From contig JBFLYO010000036.1 of assembly GCA_040756745.1 (NCBI GenBank), positions 1 through 39,795 on the forward strand: DNA of 39,795 bases, given 5' to 3'. This document shows, one piece after another, positions 32,835 to 39,795 of the stretch. Under the pieces are notes generated by a model. That model ran no database searches. It had not been told where the DNA came from and saw only the letters and a program-made list of their open reading frames with translations. A program made the translations under genes and the position numbers. The stretch comes from JBFLYO01 sp040756745 (lineage in GTDB: Bacteria; Bacteroidota; Ignavibacteria; UBA10030; UBA6906). How positions within the stretch are numbered: the first letter of the stretch is position 1; each line of letters begins with the position of its first letter.

Positions 32835-33694
32835 GCTCCCCTTTCGGTCAGACAATAATATCGGTGGTCTTTTCCCTCCACATGAATCCCCGAGGTGACG
32901 ACGCCGCTACGCACGAGCCGGCCGAGCGTGTGAAAGATGGCCTGGCGTTCCCACCGAAAGAGCCGGGCGATCGCCGGAACAGAGGCAACCAGCTGATTCC
33001 GGAAATACCGGGCAAGGATTCTCTCGCGGGCAGTTTCGGGAGAGATCCGACGCGCCTTGAGGATCTCGGTGCGGAACGCCTCCCGCAGCGGAGCCCAGAC
33101 AAACGTGAACGGGTCGTCCAACTCGGCCACCTTCACAAGGAACATCTTTTCCTGCAGCTCAGCGATGGCCCGGTCAAAATGGAGGCGAGAACTTCTGCCG
33201 TGATTGCCGGTGGCCAGTTTCAGCCCCTTCGTCGTCTGCGGCGAAGAATCGGCCAGTGCATCCATGATGTCGCGGGCTGTGGCGGAAAGCCGGCCGCGCA
33301 GGAATTCCTTCTCATATTCGGCCTTCAGCCCCGTCCGGCGGGAGAGAACGTAGAAATATGGAAGGAACTCGAGGGAAACCATCATCGGGCGCCGCTTGAG
33401 CAGCTTGCCATAATAGATCTTTCCCTCGGCCGGGAGCACGTTCTTCATTTCCCAGACGAAGGAGATCGCGGGGTCTTGATGGGTGTGTTCCGGCATGACG
33501 GGGTCGCGGGCACCGCAGGCCGCATGCCAGAGGCAGGGAAGTTCGGAGTTTTCGGCCTTAAAGGCGAAGCAGAAACCGACGTCGTTGACGAATGCCAGAG
33601 CCTGTCGTTTCGTGGTGACAGCGCGTGAGGGATTGCGACGGTGGACCCTGTCCCGCCAACGCTCTACCTCTTCCCAGCTATAGCTGAGTTTCAT
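32831..33694 (-). CDS. AlkZ-related winged-helix protein
   Basis: A 287-aa protein I match by memory to the AlkZ-related family. The conserved features are FVNDVGFCFAF, ELPCLWHA, HTHQDPAISFVWEMKN and YYGKLLKRRPMMVSLEFLPYFYVLS, followed by helical winged-helix segments. The C-terminus adds a helix-turn-helix-like region (FRWERQAIFHTLGRLVRSG). AlkZ itself is a glycosylase that opens azinomycin crosslinks, but no QxQ motif of that enzyme is visible, so glycosylase activity is not supported. It overlaps ygfZ and the LOG gene by 4 nt each, which makes the three a single unit. Confidence 0.7.
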   Translation of the reverse strand: MKLSYSWEEVERWRDRVHRRNPSRAVTTKRQALAFVNDVGFCFAFKAENSELPCLWHAACGARDPVMPEHTHQDPAISFVWEMKNVLPAEGKIYYGKLLKRRPMMVSLEFLPYFYVLSRRTGLKAEYEKEFLRGRLSATARDIMDALADSSPQTTKGLKLATGNHGRSSRLHFDRAIAELQEKMFLVKVAELDDPFTFVWAPLREAFRTEILKARRISPETARERILARYFRNQLVASVPAIARLFRWERQAIFHTLGRLVRSGVVTSGIHVEGKDHRYYCLTERGA

Positions 33695-34692
33695 GGGCTT
33701 CCGCCGATCATCGGAAAGCTGGCAAATGATCCTTCCGCACCCGTTGACGAAGTGACGACTCGCGTGTCAACGCTCGCAGCAGCGTCATCCACTACAGCAA
33801 GACCAAGATACTGTCCCCGCACCGGCTGGTGCATCGCACTGGTCATCACCCCGATTTCCCTCCCGCCACTGAGCAGCGACTGACCGGCCTCCCCCGGATC
33901 TTCTCCGCGGAAGACGATGCCCGCAAGATGCCGATGAGACTTCTTGTACGTGTCAAGTCGAGCAATGACTTCCTGGCCGATATAACACCCCTTGGTGAAA
34001 CTGATCTCTTCTCGAAGACCGACATCGAGCGGCGTGAACTTCTCACACAGCTCATGCCCCCATGACGGTACCCCCAGGTTTATGCGGTAGGCCTCGTATG
34101 CCTTTGCTCCAATTGGTTGAACGCGGGAGCCTGTTCCCGATACTCTTCTCCACATTTCTGGAGCATTACGGAGATCTGTAATCAGGTAGGCGATCGTCTC
34201 GCGTAGATTTGTGTGGAGACCGATCGTAACTTCACCTGCCCCAAGAGGTACACTTTGCCAAGAGTTCTGTTGAGCAGGGATTCGGAAAAGTCGTGATACC
34301 GTAGAATCCACCTGACTCCCGACGACACAACATATTGAAGACTCAGATGTTATATCTCGGCTCGCAACATCTTCTGTAATGGTGAACTTGTCGATCCATT
34401 GCAGCACGTCCTGCGCCGCCCCCCGGGAGGTGAGCATTACGATCGCGGAATCCGCCACAAAGAGCAGTACACGATCGATGATCCTTCCCTTCTCCGTCAG
34501 GAAGACTGTCGGCCGAAGATCCCCCGGAGATGCTCCGCCGAGATCATTCGTGGAGAGTCGATGGATGAGATCAAGTCTGTCCGAACCGGTGATTTCGATC
34601 TTTCCAAGAGCTGAGAGGTCCACTGCGGTACTGCCGGTGAGAGTCTGGCCAAACTCCCGTTCGAGATCCTCGGGCACGTGAGATCCGGCCAT
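33691..34692 (-). CDS. ygfZ: Folate-binding YgfZ/GcvT-like protein
   Basis: Tetrahydrofolate-binding protein that supports iron-sulfur and tRNA-modifying enzymes, 333 aa. The signature KGCYIGQEVIARL is in the central part (about residues 220-232), and the N-terminus VDLSALGKIEITGSDRLDLIHRLSTNDL is typical of the GcvT fold. The frame is open up to 34767 (TTG) with an ATG at 34752, but residues before 34692 are Gly/Arg-rich and outside the family, so I take the ATG at 34692. That leaves a leader of about 140 nt. It heads the operon with the AlkZ-related and LOG genes. The GC content falls visibly in its middle (34080-34440). Confidence 0.88.
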   Translation of the reverse strand: MAGSHVPEDLEREFGQTLTGSTAVDLSALGKIEITGSDRLDLIHRLSTNDLGGASPGDLRPTVFLTEKGRIIDRVLLFVADSAIVMLTSRGAAQDVLQWIDKFTITEDVASRDITSESSICCVVGSQVDSTVSRLFRIPAQQNSWQSVPLGAGEVTIGLHTNLRETIAYLITDLRNAPEMWRRVSGTGSRVQPIGAKAYEAYRINLGVPSWGHELCEKFTPLDVGLREEISFTKGCYIGQEVIARLDTYKKSHRHLAGIVFRGEDPGEAGQSLLSGGREIGVMTSAMHQPVRGQYLGLAVVDDAAASVDTRVVTSSTGAEGSFASFPMIGGSP

Positions 34693-34783
34693 GGGATGGG
34701 ATTCACCCCCGCCTCCCCTCCGTCGAACTCCTTCCGAATCGCGTTGATGCATGACTCCCCCCCTCAAGTCGCACGAAACAGAA

Positions 34784-34807
34784 ATGCCCAGGAGTGTCCC
34801 CGGGCAT
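34784..34807 (-). promoter_or_regulatory. Hairpin in the ygfZ operon leader
   Basis: ATGCCC (34784-34789) and GGGCAT (34802-34807) are perfect inverted arms, extendable by two G-C pairs past a mismatch. It lies between the promoter at 34840-34868 and ygfZ. No T tract follows. Downstream, G-rich tracts (34706-34721 on the minus strand) could add structure near the start codon. No known riboswitch class is recognisable. Confidence 0.4.
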
Positions 34808-34839
34808 GCACCTCACCGGGCGCGGCGATTGCATCATTA

Positions 34840-34868
34840 AAGATAGCCACGGGCCAATTCAAAGTCAA
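34840..34868 (-). promoter_or_regulatory. Promoter of the ygfZ / AlkZ-related / LOG operon
   Basis: On the minus strand TTGACT (34868-34863), 17 nt, TATCTT (34845-34840). The -35 box matches five of six consensus bases. It gives a leader of about 140 nt to the ATG at 34692. Confidence 0.5.
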
Positions 34869-34890
34869 TAACGGCAGAAAGCGCAAAGAC

Positions 34891-34919
34891 TTGCAAAGCC
34901 GCAAATTCTTAGACATATT
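34891..34919 (+). promoter_or_regulatory. Promoter of the lipoprotein cassette
   Basis: TTGCAA (34891-34896), 17 nt, CATATT (34914-34919), 39 nt before the ATG at 34959. It diverges from the ygfZ promoter, the two -35 boxes being 22 nt apart, so one regulator could act on both. Confidence 0.4.
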
Positions 34920-34958
34920 GTAACCATTCATTGTTCAATCTGTGAGGGAGTCGTCCTG

Positions 34959-37184
34959 ATGCGAACAACTTCTTTGATGTCTGCGGCCCTGGCCTTCCTG
35001 ATCGGCGGATGCGCTACGTTCAAGGAACTCGAACCCAAACCCGAGCTCTCTCCCCTTGAACGTGGGTACATCGAGCTGAAGAATGACGAGGAGAATTTTC
35101 GCCTAGATAAGGACAAGCATTACTTCATCAGATTTCCCCGTCCAGCCAGAGACAACTTCGCACTGGTGCTGCGGATCAACGCGAAGCCCGCGCTGAGTTC
35201 CTATCTCACGCGCCAGTTCGACGATGGCAAGGAGCCCATTGTGAGGATTACCGACGAGGCGGGGCCGCGGGATTCGCTCAGCGTTTATCCGATCGATATG
35301 AGTGCCCCTGTGTACTACTGGGTTATCGATACGGTCCGTCAGGATCTTGATCTTGAAATGACCTACCGCTACGTTCCGCGCTGGCGATTCACGTTTGAGA
35401 CGAAATACGCCGGCCTCAAGGCCACGCTCGCGGGGAACGTCGCCGACCGCTCCGTGTACAATGGCGCTCCCGGCGCGGCGTCGATCGACGCCGTCGATTT
35501 CGCATCGGAGCTTGACGCAGTGGAAAGCCGCACCGCCAGGCTTTCGGCCATGAACGAACAGCTGAAGGCGGTTGCCGGACTTTTCCCGCCGGACATCGCA
35601 GCCGCCCGTGATACAGCGTATCTGAATTACACCGCCTTGCGTTCCGCTGTCGAGGACGAGCTGCAGTTCCAGAAGAACTACGCCACTTCCCTGGGTGTCT
35701 TCCAGAAGGAGAAGAGTACCTGGGGAAACACCGGCGCTTTCCTCAGGGAAGCGGGCACCTTTGCCGAATTCCTTTCTCAGAGGGACCGGTATCCCTCACA
35801 CATCATCGACAAGGCACGAAAGGCATTCTCAAGCCGGCTGACCGATGCCGTGCCGTTCTATGAACGGCAACTTCAACGGAAGCGCGATTCCAAACCTTTT
35901 GCTCCTTCCCCTTCCCTTGAGCCAGTGGCCGCCCTGTTCACGGCGATGGGAAGGACTCCGTCGGATTTCGAAGCACTTCGGGCGTTTGTTCAGCAGTTCA
36001 ACCTCGAGGCGGATGGTCTGCAGAACGCCCTCGACCGGCTGAAGGAGATGAATGCGTCGATCGACAGGGCCGCAACCCCTCCCCCTGCAACGTTTTATGC
36101 GAACATGTCGGCGGCTGCACGAGACGTGCGAACCAGGATTCCCCAGCCGCAGGCCGTGACGCATGAACGGTACCGGGGGCTGGAAGCCGCTGGCATTCTT
36201 GCGCTGGATCTCGGGAAGGCGACTGAACTGGCGGACGACCTTCTGGCGTTGTTCACGGCCGGTGAGCGGATCGCCACAGACATCACCGACCGGGCATGGG
36301 GGTTTGCGGAAGCGAAAACGCGTGATCTGTATGAGGGGCGCGAAGGGCGGACATTCGTGAGCGCGGCGCGACAACGTGACAAATTCGTTCGCTGGTTCGA
36401 GGCCGATATTTTCGCGGGCGTGAAGAGGGCAACGCTGGAGCGGCTCGATGCATTCGTGAAGATCAATGAGTCGTCGTTTGACGATGTCGCCCGCCTGTAC
36501 GCCGATTCCGCGTTCCTTCCCGTCCATGAACTCTCGTTCAGTTCGGGTGGTCCCGTCGAACTGGCCCGCAGGAAAGCCCAGATCGATGAGTACATCACCA
36601 GAGTCAGAAACTATCAGTTCCCGGAGGCCGCCATCAGGGCGATCTACAAAGACTTCACCAGAGATATGAACGCTCTGGGCGTGGAGCGCGCCCGCGCGAT
36701 CGTGGAACACGGCAAATTGTACAAGGGGGCGGACAAGCAGATCGCGGCGATCATCCTGGAATGTGACCCGAACGCGGCCAAGTGGATCGTACGGCCAAAG
36801 GAATACCGGCGCATCCTGGCGCTGCCGGTGACCTCCAACCGGAAAGGCGTGAATGAATATATCTTTCGCCTCAGGCTCCAGATCCCCTCGGAAGCGCAAT
36901 TCCCCGTGTTCGACGTGAACATCAAGCTTCCGAAGGAGCTTGCCGAATCCGCCGGTCACGAACAGTGGTACGATCAGATCACGATCAACAAGAACCCGAT
37001 CAAGAACGAAGGAAGGTTCCGCATCACCTCGCCGACTGCGGACAACAATTACGAGTCGCAGATCACGCCTGTGCAGATGGACAAGGAGGGAACCAACATC
37101 CTTGAAGTGCGCTTCAAGAAGAACTCCTACAAGGTGTACGAGGTCAGCGCCATGGCGCAAGTCCCGATCATGAAGAAGAACTGA
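34959..37184 (+). CDS. Large lipoprotein of unknown function, 741 aa
   Basis: Not recognised. The N-terminus MRTTSLMSAALAFLIGGC is a lipoprotein signal with lipidated C18. Residues about 30-165 are beta-rich (HYFIRFPRPARDNFALVLRIN, VYYWVIDTVRQDLDLEMTYRYVPRW). Residues about 185-600 are mostly helical and charged (ELDAVESRTARLSAMNEQLKAV and many others). The last 120 residues return to beta-structure (YIFRLRLQIPSE, FDVNIKLPKEL, NILEVRFKKNSYKVYEVSAMAQV), which may form a binding domain. There are no cysteines for catalysis and no nucleotide-binding motifs. It is the first gene of a three-gene cassette and lies 13 nt before the next. GAGGGAG precedes the start. Confidence 0.85.
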   Translation: MRTTSLMSAALAFLIGGCATFKELEPKPELSPLERGYIELKNDEENFRLDKDKHYFIRFPRPARDNFALVLRINAKPALSSYLTRQFDDGKEPIVRITDEAGPRDSLSVYPIDMSAPVYYWVIDTVRQDLDLEMTYRYVPRWRFTFETKYAGLKATLAGNVADRSVYNGAPGAASIDAVDFASELDAVESRTARLSAMNEQLKAVAGLFPPDIAAARDTAYLNYTALRSAVEDELQFQKNYATSLGVFQKEKSTWGNTGAFLREAGTFAEFLSQRDRYPSHIIDKARKAFSSRLTDAVPFYERQLQRKRDSKPFAPSPSLEPVAALFTAMGRTPSDFEALRAFVQQFNLEADGLQNALDRLKEMNASIDRAATPPPATFYANMSAAARDVRTRIPQPQAVTHERYRGLEAAGILALDLGKATELADDLLALFTAGERIATDITDRAWGFAEAKTRDLYEGREGRTFVSAARQRDKFVRWFEADIFAGVKRATLERLDAFVKINESSFDDVARLYADSAFLPVHELSFSSGGPVELARRKAQIDEYITRVRNYQFPEAAIRAIYKDFTRDMNALGVERARAIVEHGKLYKGADKQIAAIILECDPNAAKWIVRPKEYRRILALPVTSNRKGVNEYIFRLRLQIPSEAQFPVFDVNIKLPKELAESAGHEQWYDQITINKNPIKNEGRFRITSPTADNNYESQITPVQMDKEGTNILEVRFKKNSYKVYEVSAMAQVPIMKKN

Positions 37185-37197
37185 GGAACTCGATCCC

Positions 37198-38937
37198 ATG
37201 AAAAACAAGAAGCTGATGTACGGGCTTTCCGGCGCGGGCGTCATCATCATTGCTGTTGCGCTGTACCTGATCTTCCATCGACCGGACCTGAGCGGCACCA
37301 TCGTCCTCCCCTACATCGCACATCAGAAGCCCGCCATCGATCCGCATCTGCCGGGTCCAACCCCCCTGTCGGACAAGCTTGACGAGATCGAGTTCGACGG
37401 CCTGTTCGATCTTTCCGCCAACCCGAGCGGCATTGTCTATGAGGACGGCCTCGGGGAACTCATCGGCGTTGACCAGGACAACGTCGTGACGGTACGGCTC
37501 AAGCTGAACCGCCGCTGGAGCGACAGCTACCAGATCACGCAACAAGATGATGAGTTGAGGATTGGCCGGGGTCGCGATCATTTCTTCACGGCTGCCGACC
37601 TGCAGTTCACTATCCGCCGGATCATGGCTGTCGGTAGCCTTTCGCCCGATTTCATCCTGATCACGCAGGCGATGGAGAACCCGGGATTTGAGGGACCGAA
37701 CGAGCAGGGGGAGATCCGATTCCGGTTCCGGCAGAACAGGATCTGGAAGGAATCCGACATCAAGGAAGTGCTGTCATTCAAGATCCTTCCCGAGAACTCT
37801 CCACTGAACGCCCTGAATTACACCGTTGGCACCGCTTCGTATATGCCCCTCCCCCCTGTCGAAGGAGTCTCCAATTACGTCAAGACGCCGGATGGGGTCG
37901 CGGTGACCCCGCAGATCAATCTCTCGCCGTTTATCGACAACAGCACATTTACCACTGAGCTTCGGAACGGTGCACTCAACGTCCTCCTCGAAACTCCGTT
38001 TGGCGCAGTCTCTCCCGTGCTTGACGATCGGGAGCGGTTCTTCGCCAAGTCCAATATCAGCACGGCATTTTTCGCGGTGGTGTTCAACGCCCAGCGGCTG
38101 ACCCGGGCTCAGCGGGTCGAGCTGCGAAAACTGCTGGACAACCGGACGATCGAGAACCGCTTCTTCAAGGTTGGCACCCCGCAGCAGCGTCACCTGATCG
38201 ATTATAAGGGGAACCGGGACAACTATGAGGACTACCTCAACTGGAGCATCTTTCCTTCGACGTCGTATTATATCGAAGAGAAGATCGTTGAACCAGTGCG
38301 CGGACAGGGGCCGCCGGATCTCTCGCAGCTCCCGGACACGGTCCGGATCAAGGCGTGCCTGAATTTCGGGTTCCGGGAGGAATACGCTGAATTGCTCGAC
38401 ATCCTGAACGATCCCTCCGTGTCACGGGGGAGACTGAAAGCGACCGCCGTGGGAAACGACGAGATCCAGCGGGGAGACTACGATGCACTTCTGATCGCCT
38501 TCACAGGGTACCGGAGCAATTTCCTGTTCGATATGTACGACGTGTTCCTGCGTCAGCCTGACCTACAGACGTACAAGATCAATCTGGAGACTGTTTCCGA
38601 TCCGCGAGGCGTGCAGTCCGTCTCCCCCGGTTCTTTTCATGCAGGGGGCAATTTCTTTGGGCTGGACGCTTCGGCGGAGACCCCGGACAAGGCGGAGGTC
38701 AACCTTCTTCTTGAATACATTTATGGCTTCATGTCCACGCGCCAGATCGGCGACAAGCAGGAGTATGCCCGCCGCCTCGACCAGGTGGAACATTCGCTGT
38801 CCCTGGGTGCATGGCTCTTTTCCGTGCCATCGCTGGCCTACTTCAGCACGCAGTTTGACAGCACCAGCATTGATCTGTACGGTGTGGCGTCCCAACTCTC
38901 GACGATCAAGAGATGGCGGGAAGCGCCCGAGCGATAA
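37198..38937 (+). CDS. Membrane-anchored family-5 solute-binding-like protein
   Basis: A 579-aa protein with an N-terminal transmembrane helix (MYGLSGAGVIIIAVALYLIF, about residues 7-27) and a periplasmic body. The body resembles peptide/nickel solute-binding proteins (SBP_bac_5): IEFDGLFDL and VYEDGLGELIG near residues 63-90, then VTVRLKLNRRWSD and FFTAADLQFTIRRIM (about 130-145) in the expected order. The resemblance is distant, and no ABC permease or ATPase gene adjoins it. It might bind a peptide or act as a structural protein rather than a transporter part. It follows the lipoprotein gene after 13 nt and overlaps the next gene by 25 nt. Confidence 0.78.
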   Translation: MKNKKLMYGLSGAGVIIIAVALYLIFHRPDLSGTIVLPYIAHQKPAIDPHLPGPTPLSDKLDEIEFDGLFDLSANPSGIVYEDGLGELIGVDQDNVVTVRLKLNRRWSDSYQITQQDDELRIGRGRDHFFTAADLQFTIRRIMAVGSLSPDFILITQAMENPGFEGPNEQGEIRFRFRQNRIWKESDIKEVLSFKILPENSPLNALNYTVGTASYMPLPPVEGVSNYVKTPDGVAVTPQINLSPFIDNSTFTTELRNGALNVLLETPFGAVSPVLDDRERFFAKSNISTAFFAVVFNAQRLTRAQRVELRKLLDNRTIENRFFKVGTPQQRHLIDYKGNRDNYEDYLNWSIFPSTSYYIEEKIVEPVRGQGPPDLSQLPDTVRIKACLNFGFREEYAELLDILNDPSVSRGRLKATAVGNDEIQRGDYDALLIAFTGYRSNFLFDMYDVFLRQPDLQTYKINLETVSDPRGVQSVSPGSFHAGGNFFGLDASAETPDKAEVNLLLEYIYGFMSTRQIGDKQEYARRLDQVEHSLSLGAWLFSVPSLAYFSTQFDSTSIDLYGVASQLSTIKRWREAPER

Positions 38938-39791
38938 CGTTGCCCCTCGGCGGGGCGGCGTGTCTGATGTCCGTCGCCCTCGCGTGGGCTGCTCCCCCGC
39001 AGGACGTGATACTTGTCGGCCACCCGGGCCGGCTCGTGTGGTACAATGCCTATCAGCAGCGGATCCCTCCCGATGAGGTGGCGAGGTTTTCGCCGTATAC
39101 ACCCCTCGTGCTTATCCACGACAGGACTCTCCTTGGGGACGGGCTGACTCCCTGCATGCAGGTGGGTCACAATGGCACGAGCCTGTATATCCTGCTGGAT
39201 CAGTCAGGGACACCGGCGGAACAGGAAGGATCTGCAGGACTGATGTATCTCAAGGACGTGCGACTCCTTGGTGACTCCATCGTCGTGCGCAGCCGATCGG
39301 GAGTCATCGTGCATGCGGCCGACGGTCAGAGCGTAGCGACGGTATCACCGGGCAAGACCCTTCTCCGGGTGTTCCAACATGGTGAGAGAACGTATGTCCA
39401 GGTCCCGGGGAGATCCCCCCGCTTCGGTTGGGTGACCCTGAACTCCCCGGGACCAACCACATGGGAGGAACGTCGGGCGCTGCGGGGGGGTGGGCCGCAA
39501 CGGCAGCCGATTTCAGCAGAGCGGCTTCAGGTGATTCTCGACGACGCGAACGCAGCTCTGAGAAACGTCCATTCACAAATCGTCCACACTGAATCATCGC
39601 CTCAAACCGCTCCCTGGTTCACCGGGAGCGTTTCCGGAGACACGATCAGATGCGTTCTTCATCCCGGCCCGCGTGCACGATCGTACCAGGAAAGCCTTCA
39701 GATGCTGGGTGAGGCGATCACTCGCGTGTCGGGAGTGTCCCCTTTCCGCATCGTTGTCAGGGATTCCGTTCTCCTGATCCCCCTCCAGTGA
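38913..39791 (+). CDS. Secreted protein with SH3-like segments, unknown function
   Basis: A 292-aa product with a signal peptide (ITLPLGGAACLMSVALAWAA). Two segments look like SH3-type beta-barrels: about residues 40-100 (PYTPLVLIHDRTLLGDG) and 113-175 (VRLLGDSIVVRSRSG and a closing FGWVTL). A Gly/Arg/Gln linker and a C-terminal domain follow. SH3-like modules often bind peptidoglycan or proteins in the envelope. I do not recognise the family. The ATG at 38913 overlaps the previous gene by 25 nt with AAGAG upstream. The gene ends 4 nt before the window edge, so the operon may continue. Confidence 0.8.
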   Translation: MAGSARAITLPLGGAACLMSVALAWAAPPQDVILVGHPGRLVWYNAYQQRIPPDEVARFSPYTPLVLIHDRTLLGDGLTPCMQVGHNGTSLYILLDQSGTPAEQEGSAGLMYLKDVRLLGDSIVVRSRSGVIVHAADGQSVATVSPGKTLLRVFQHGERTYVQVPGRSPRFGWVTLNSPGPTTWEERRALRGGGPQRQPISAERLQVILDDANAALRNVHSQIVHTESSPQTAPWFTGSVSGDTIRCVLHPGPRARSYQESLQMLGEAITRVSGVSPFRIVVRDSVLLIPLQ

Positions 39792-39795
39792 CCTC

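Noticed and set aside
34693..34832. Known riboswitch (TPP, glycine, cobalamin, SAM, FMN) in the ygfZ leader
   Set aside because: None of the conserved core sequences of these classes is present; only a single hairpin and G-tracts are visible.
35829..37301. Minus-strand ORF of 490 codons opposite the lipoprotein gene
   Set aside because: Opposite-strand shadow: the plus-strand gene has a lipoprotein signal, promoter and normal protein composition, whereas this ORF is His/Arg-rich with no recognisable domain.
1..39795. CRISPR arrays, transposases, integrases, toxin-antitoxin or phage genes
   Set aside because: No direct-repeat arrays or recognisable mobile-element proteins were found on either strand.

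Overview
This is a GC-rich bacterial chromosome segment of about 39.8 kb. It is densely packed, and most of it is housekeeping rather than mobile DNA. I see no rRNA, tRNA, CRISPR array, integrase or transposase. The gene set (FadL-type porin, TolC/RND tripartite pump, lipoproteins, PD40/TolB-like and M28-PDZ secreted proteins, b6-type cytochrome b with Rieske protein) indicates a Gram-negative with a two-membrane envelope. The tmRNA tag ADYNYALAA, the overall gene repertoire and the scattered GCGGAATGC-type intergenic repeats fit the Bacteroidota/Chlorobiota/Ignavibacteriota assemblage, probably an Ignavibacteria-like organism. That placement is inference, not proof.

Layout. (1) 76-3081: glutamine synthetase, a repeat-bearing spacer, a crotonase-fold protein and adenine phosphoribosyltransferase. 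(2) 3155-10278: a TolC / membrane-fusion lipoprotein / RND pump operon followed after only 33 nt by a tryptophanase-type lyase. (3) 10382-14570: eight small to medium plus-strand genes (zinc-ribbon Yip1 protein, mini-zincin, 99-aa protein, hemerythrin, M29-like metallopeptidase, DUF971 protein, flavin-reductase-like protein, 62-aa protein) behind a good promoter. (4) 14572-18005, minus strand: peroxiredoxin, PD40 propeller and M28-PDZ peptidase, all with export signals. (5) 18090-27860, plus strand: an SDR, then a terminator-containing leader, then seven genes (yqeY, cvpA, mutS2, accC, biotin carrier, fadL-like, purL) that overlap each other by 4-10 nt. (6) 27947-31467, minus strand: dapF, lipid kinase, Rieske protein, cytochrome b and a small membrane protein. 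(7) 31522-31967: tmRNA with its own promoter and terminator. (8) 31977-34692, minus strand: ygfZ, an AlkZ-related winged-helix protein and a LOG-family protein, with a structured leader. (9) 34959-39791, plus strand: a three-gene envelope cassette of unknown function (741-aa lipoprotein, membrane-anchored orphan family-5 solute-binding-like protein, secreted SH3-like protein).

The best candidate for something undescribed is the three-gene cassette at the right end. It combines a large lipoprotein and a solute-binding-like protein with no visible ABC permease or ATPase and a secreted SH3-like protein. Two other points deserve a second look. One is regulatory: an intrinsic terminator sits between a promoter-like element and yqeY, and the ygfZ leader carries a hairpin, G-tracts and a small ORF. 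The other is a set of eight promoter-like elements, all with 17-nt spacing and mostly TTGC or TTGA -35 boxes.
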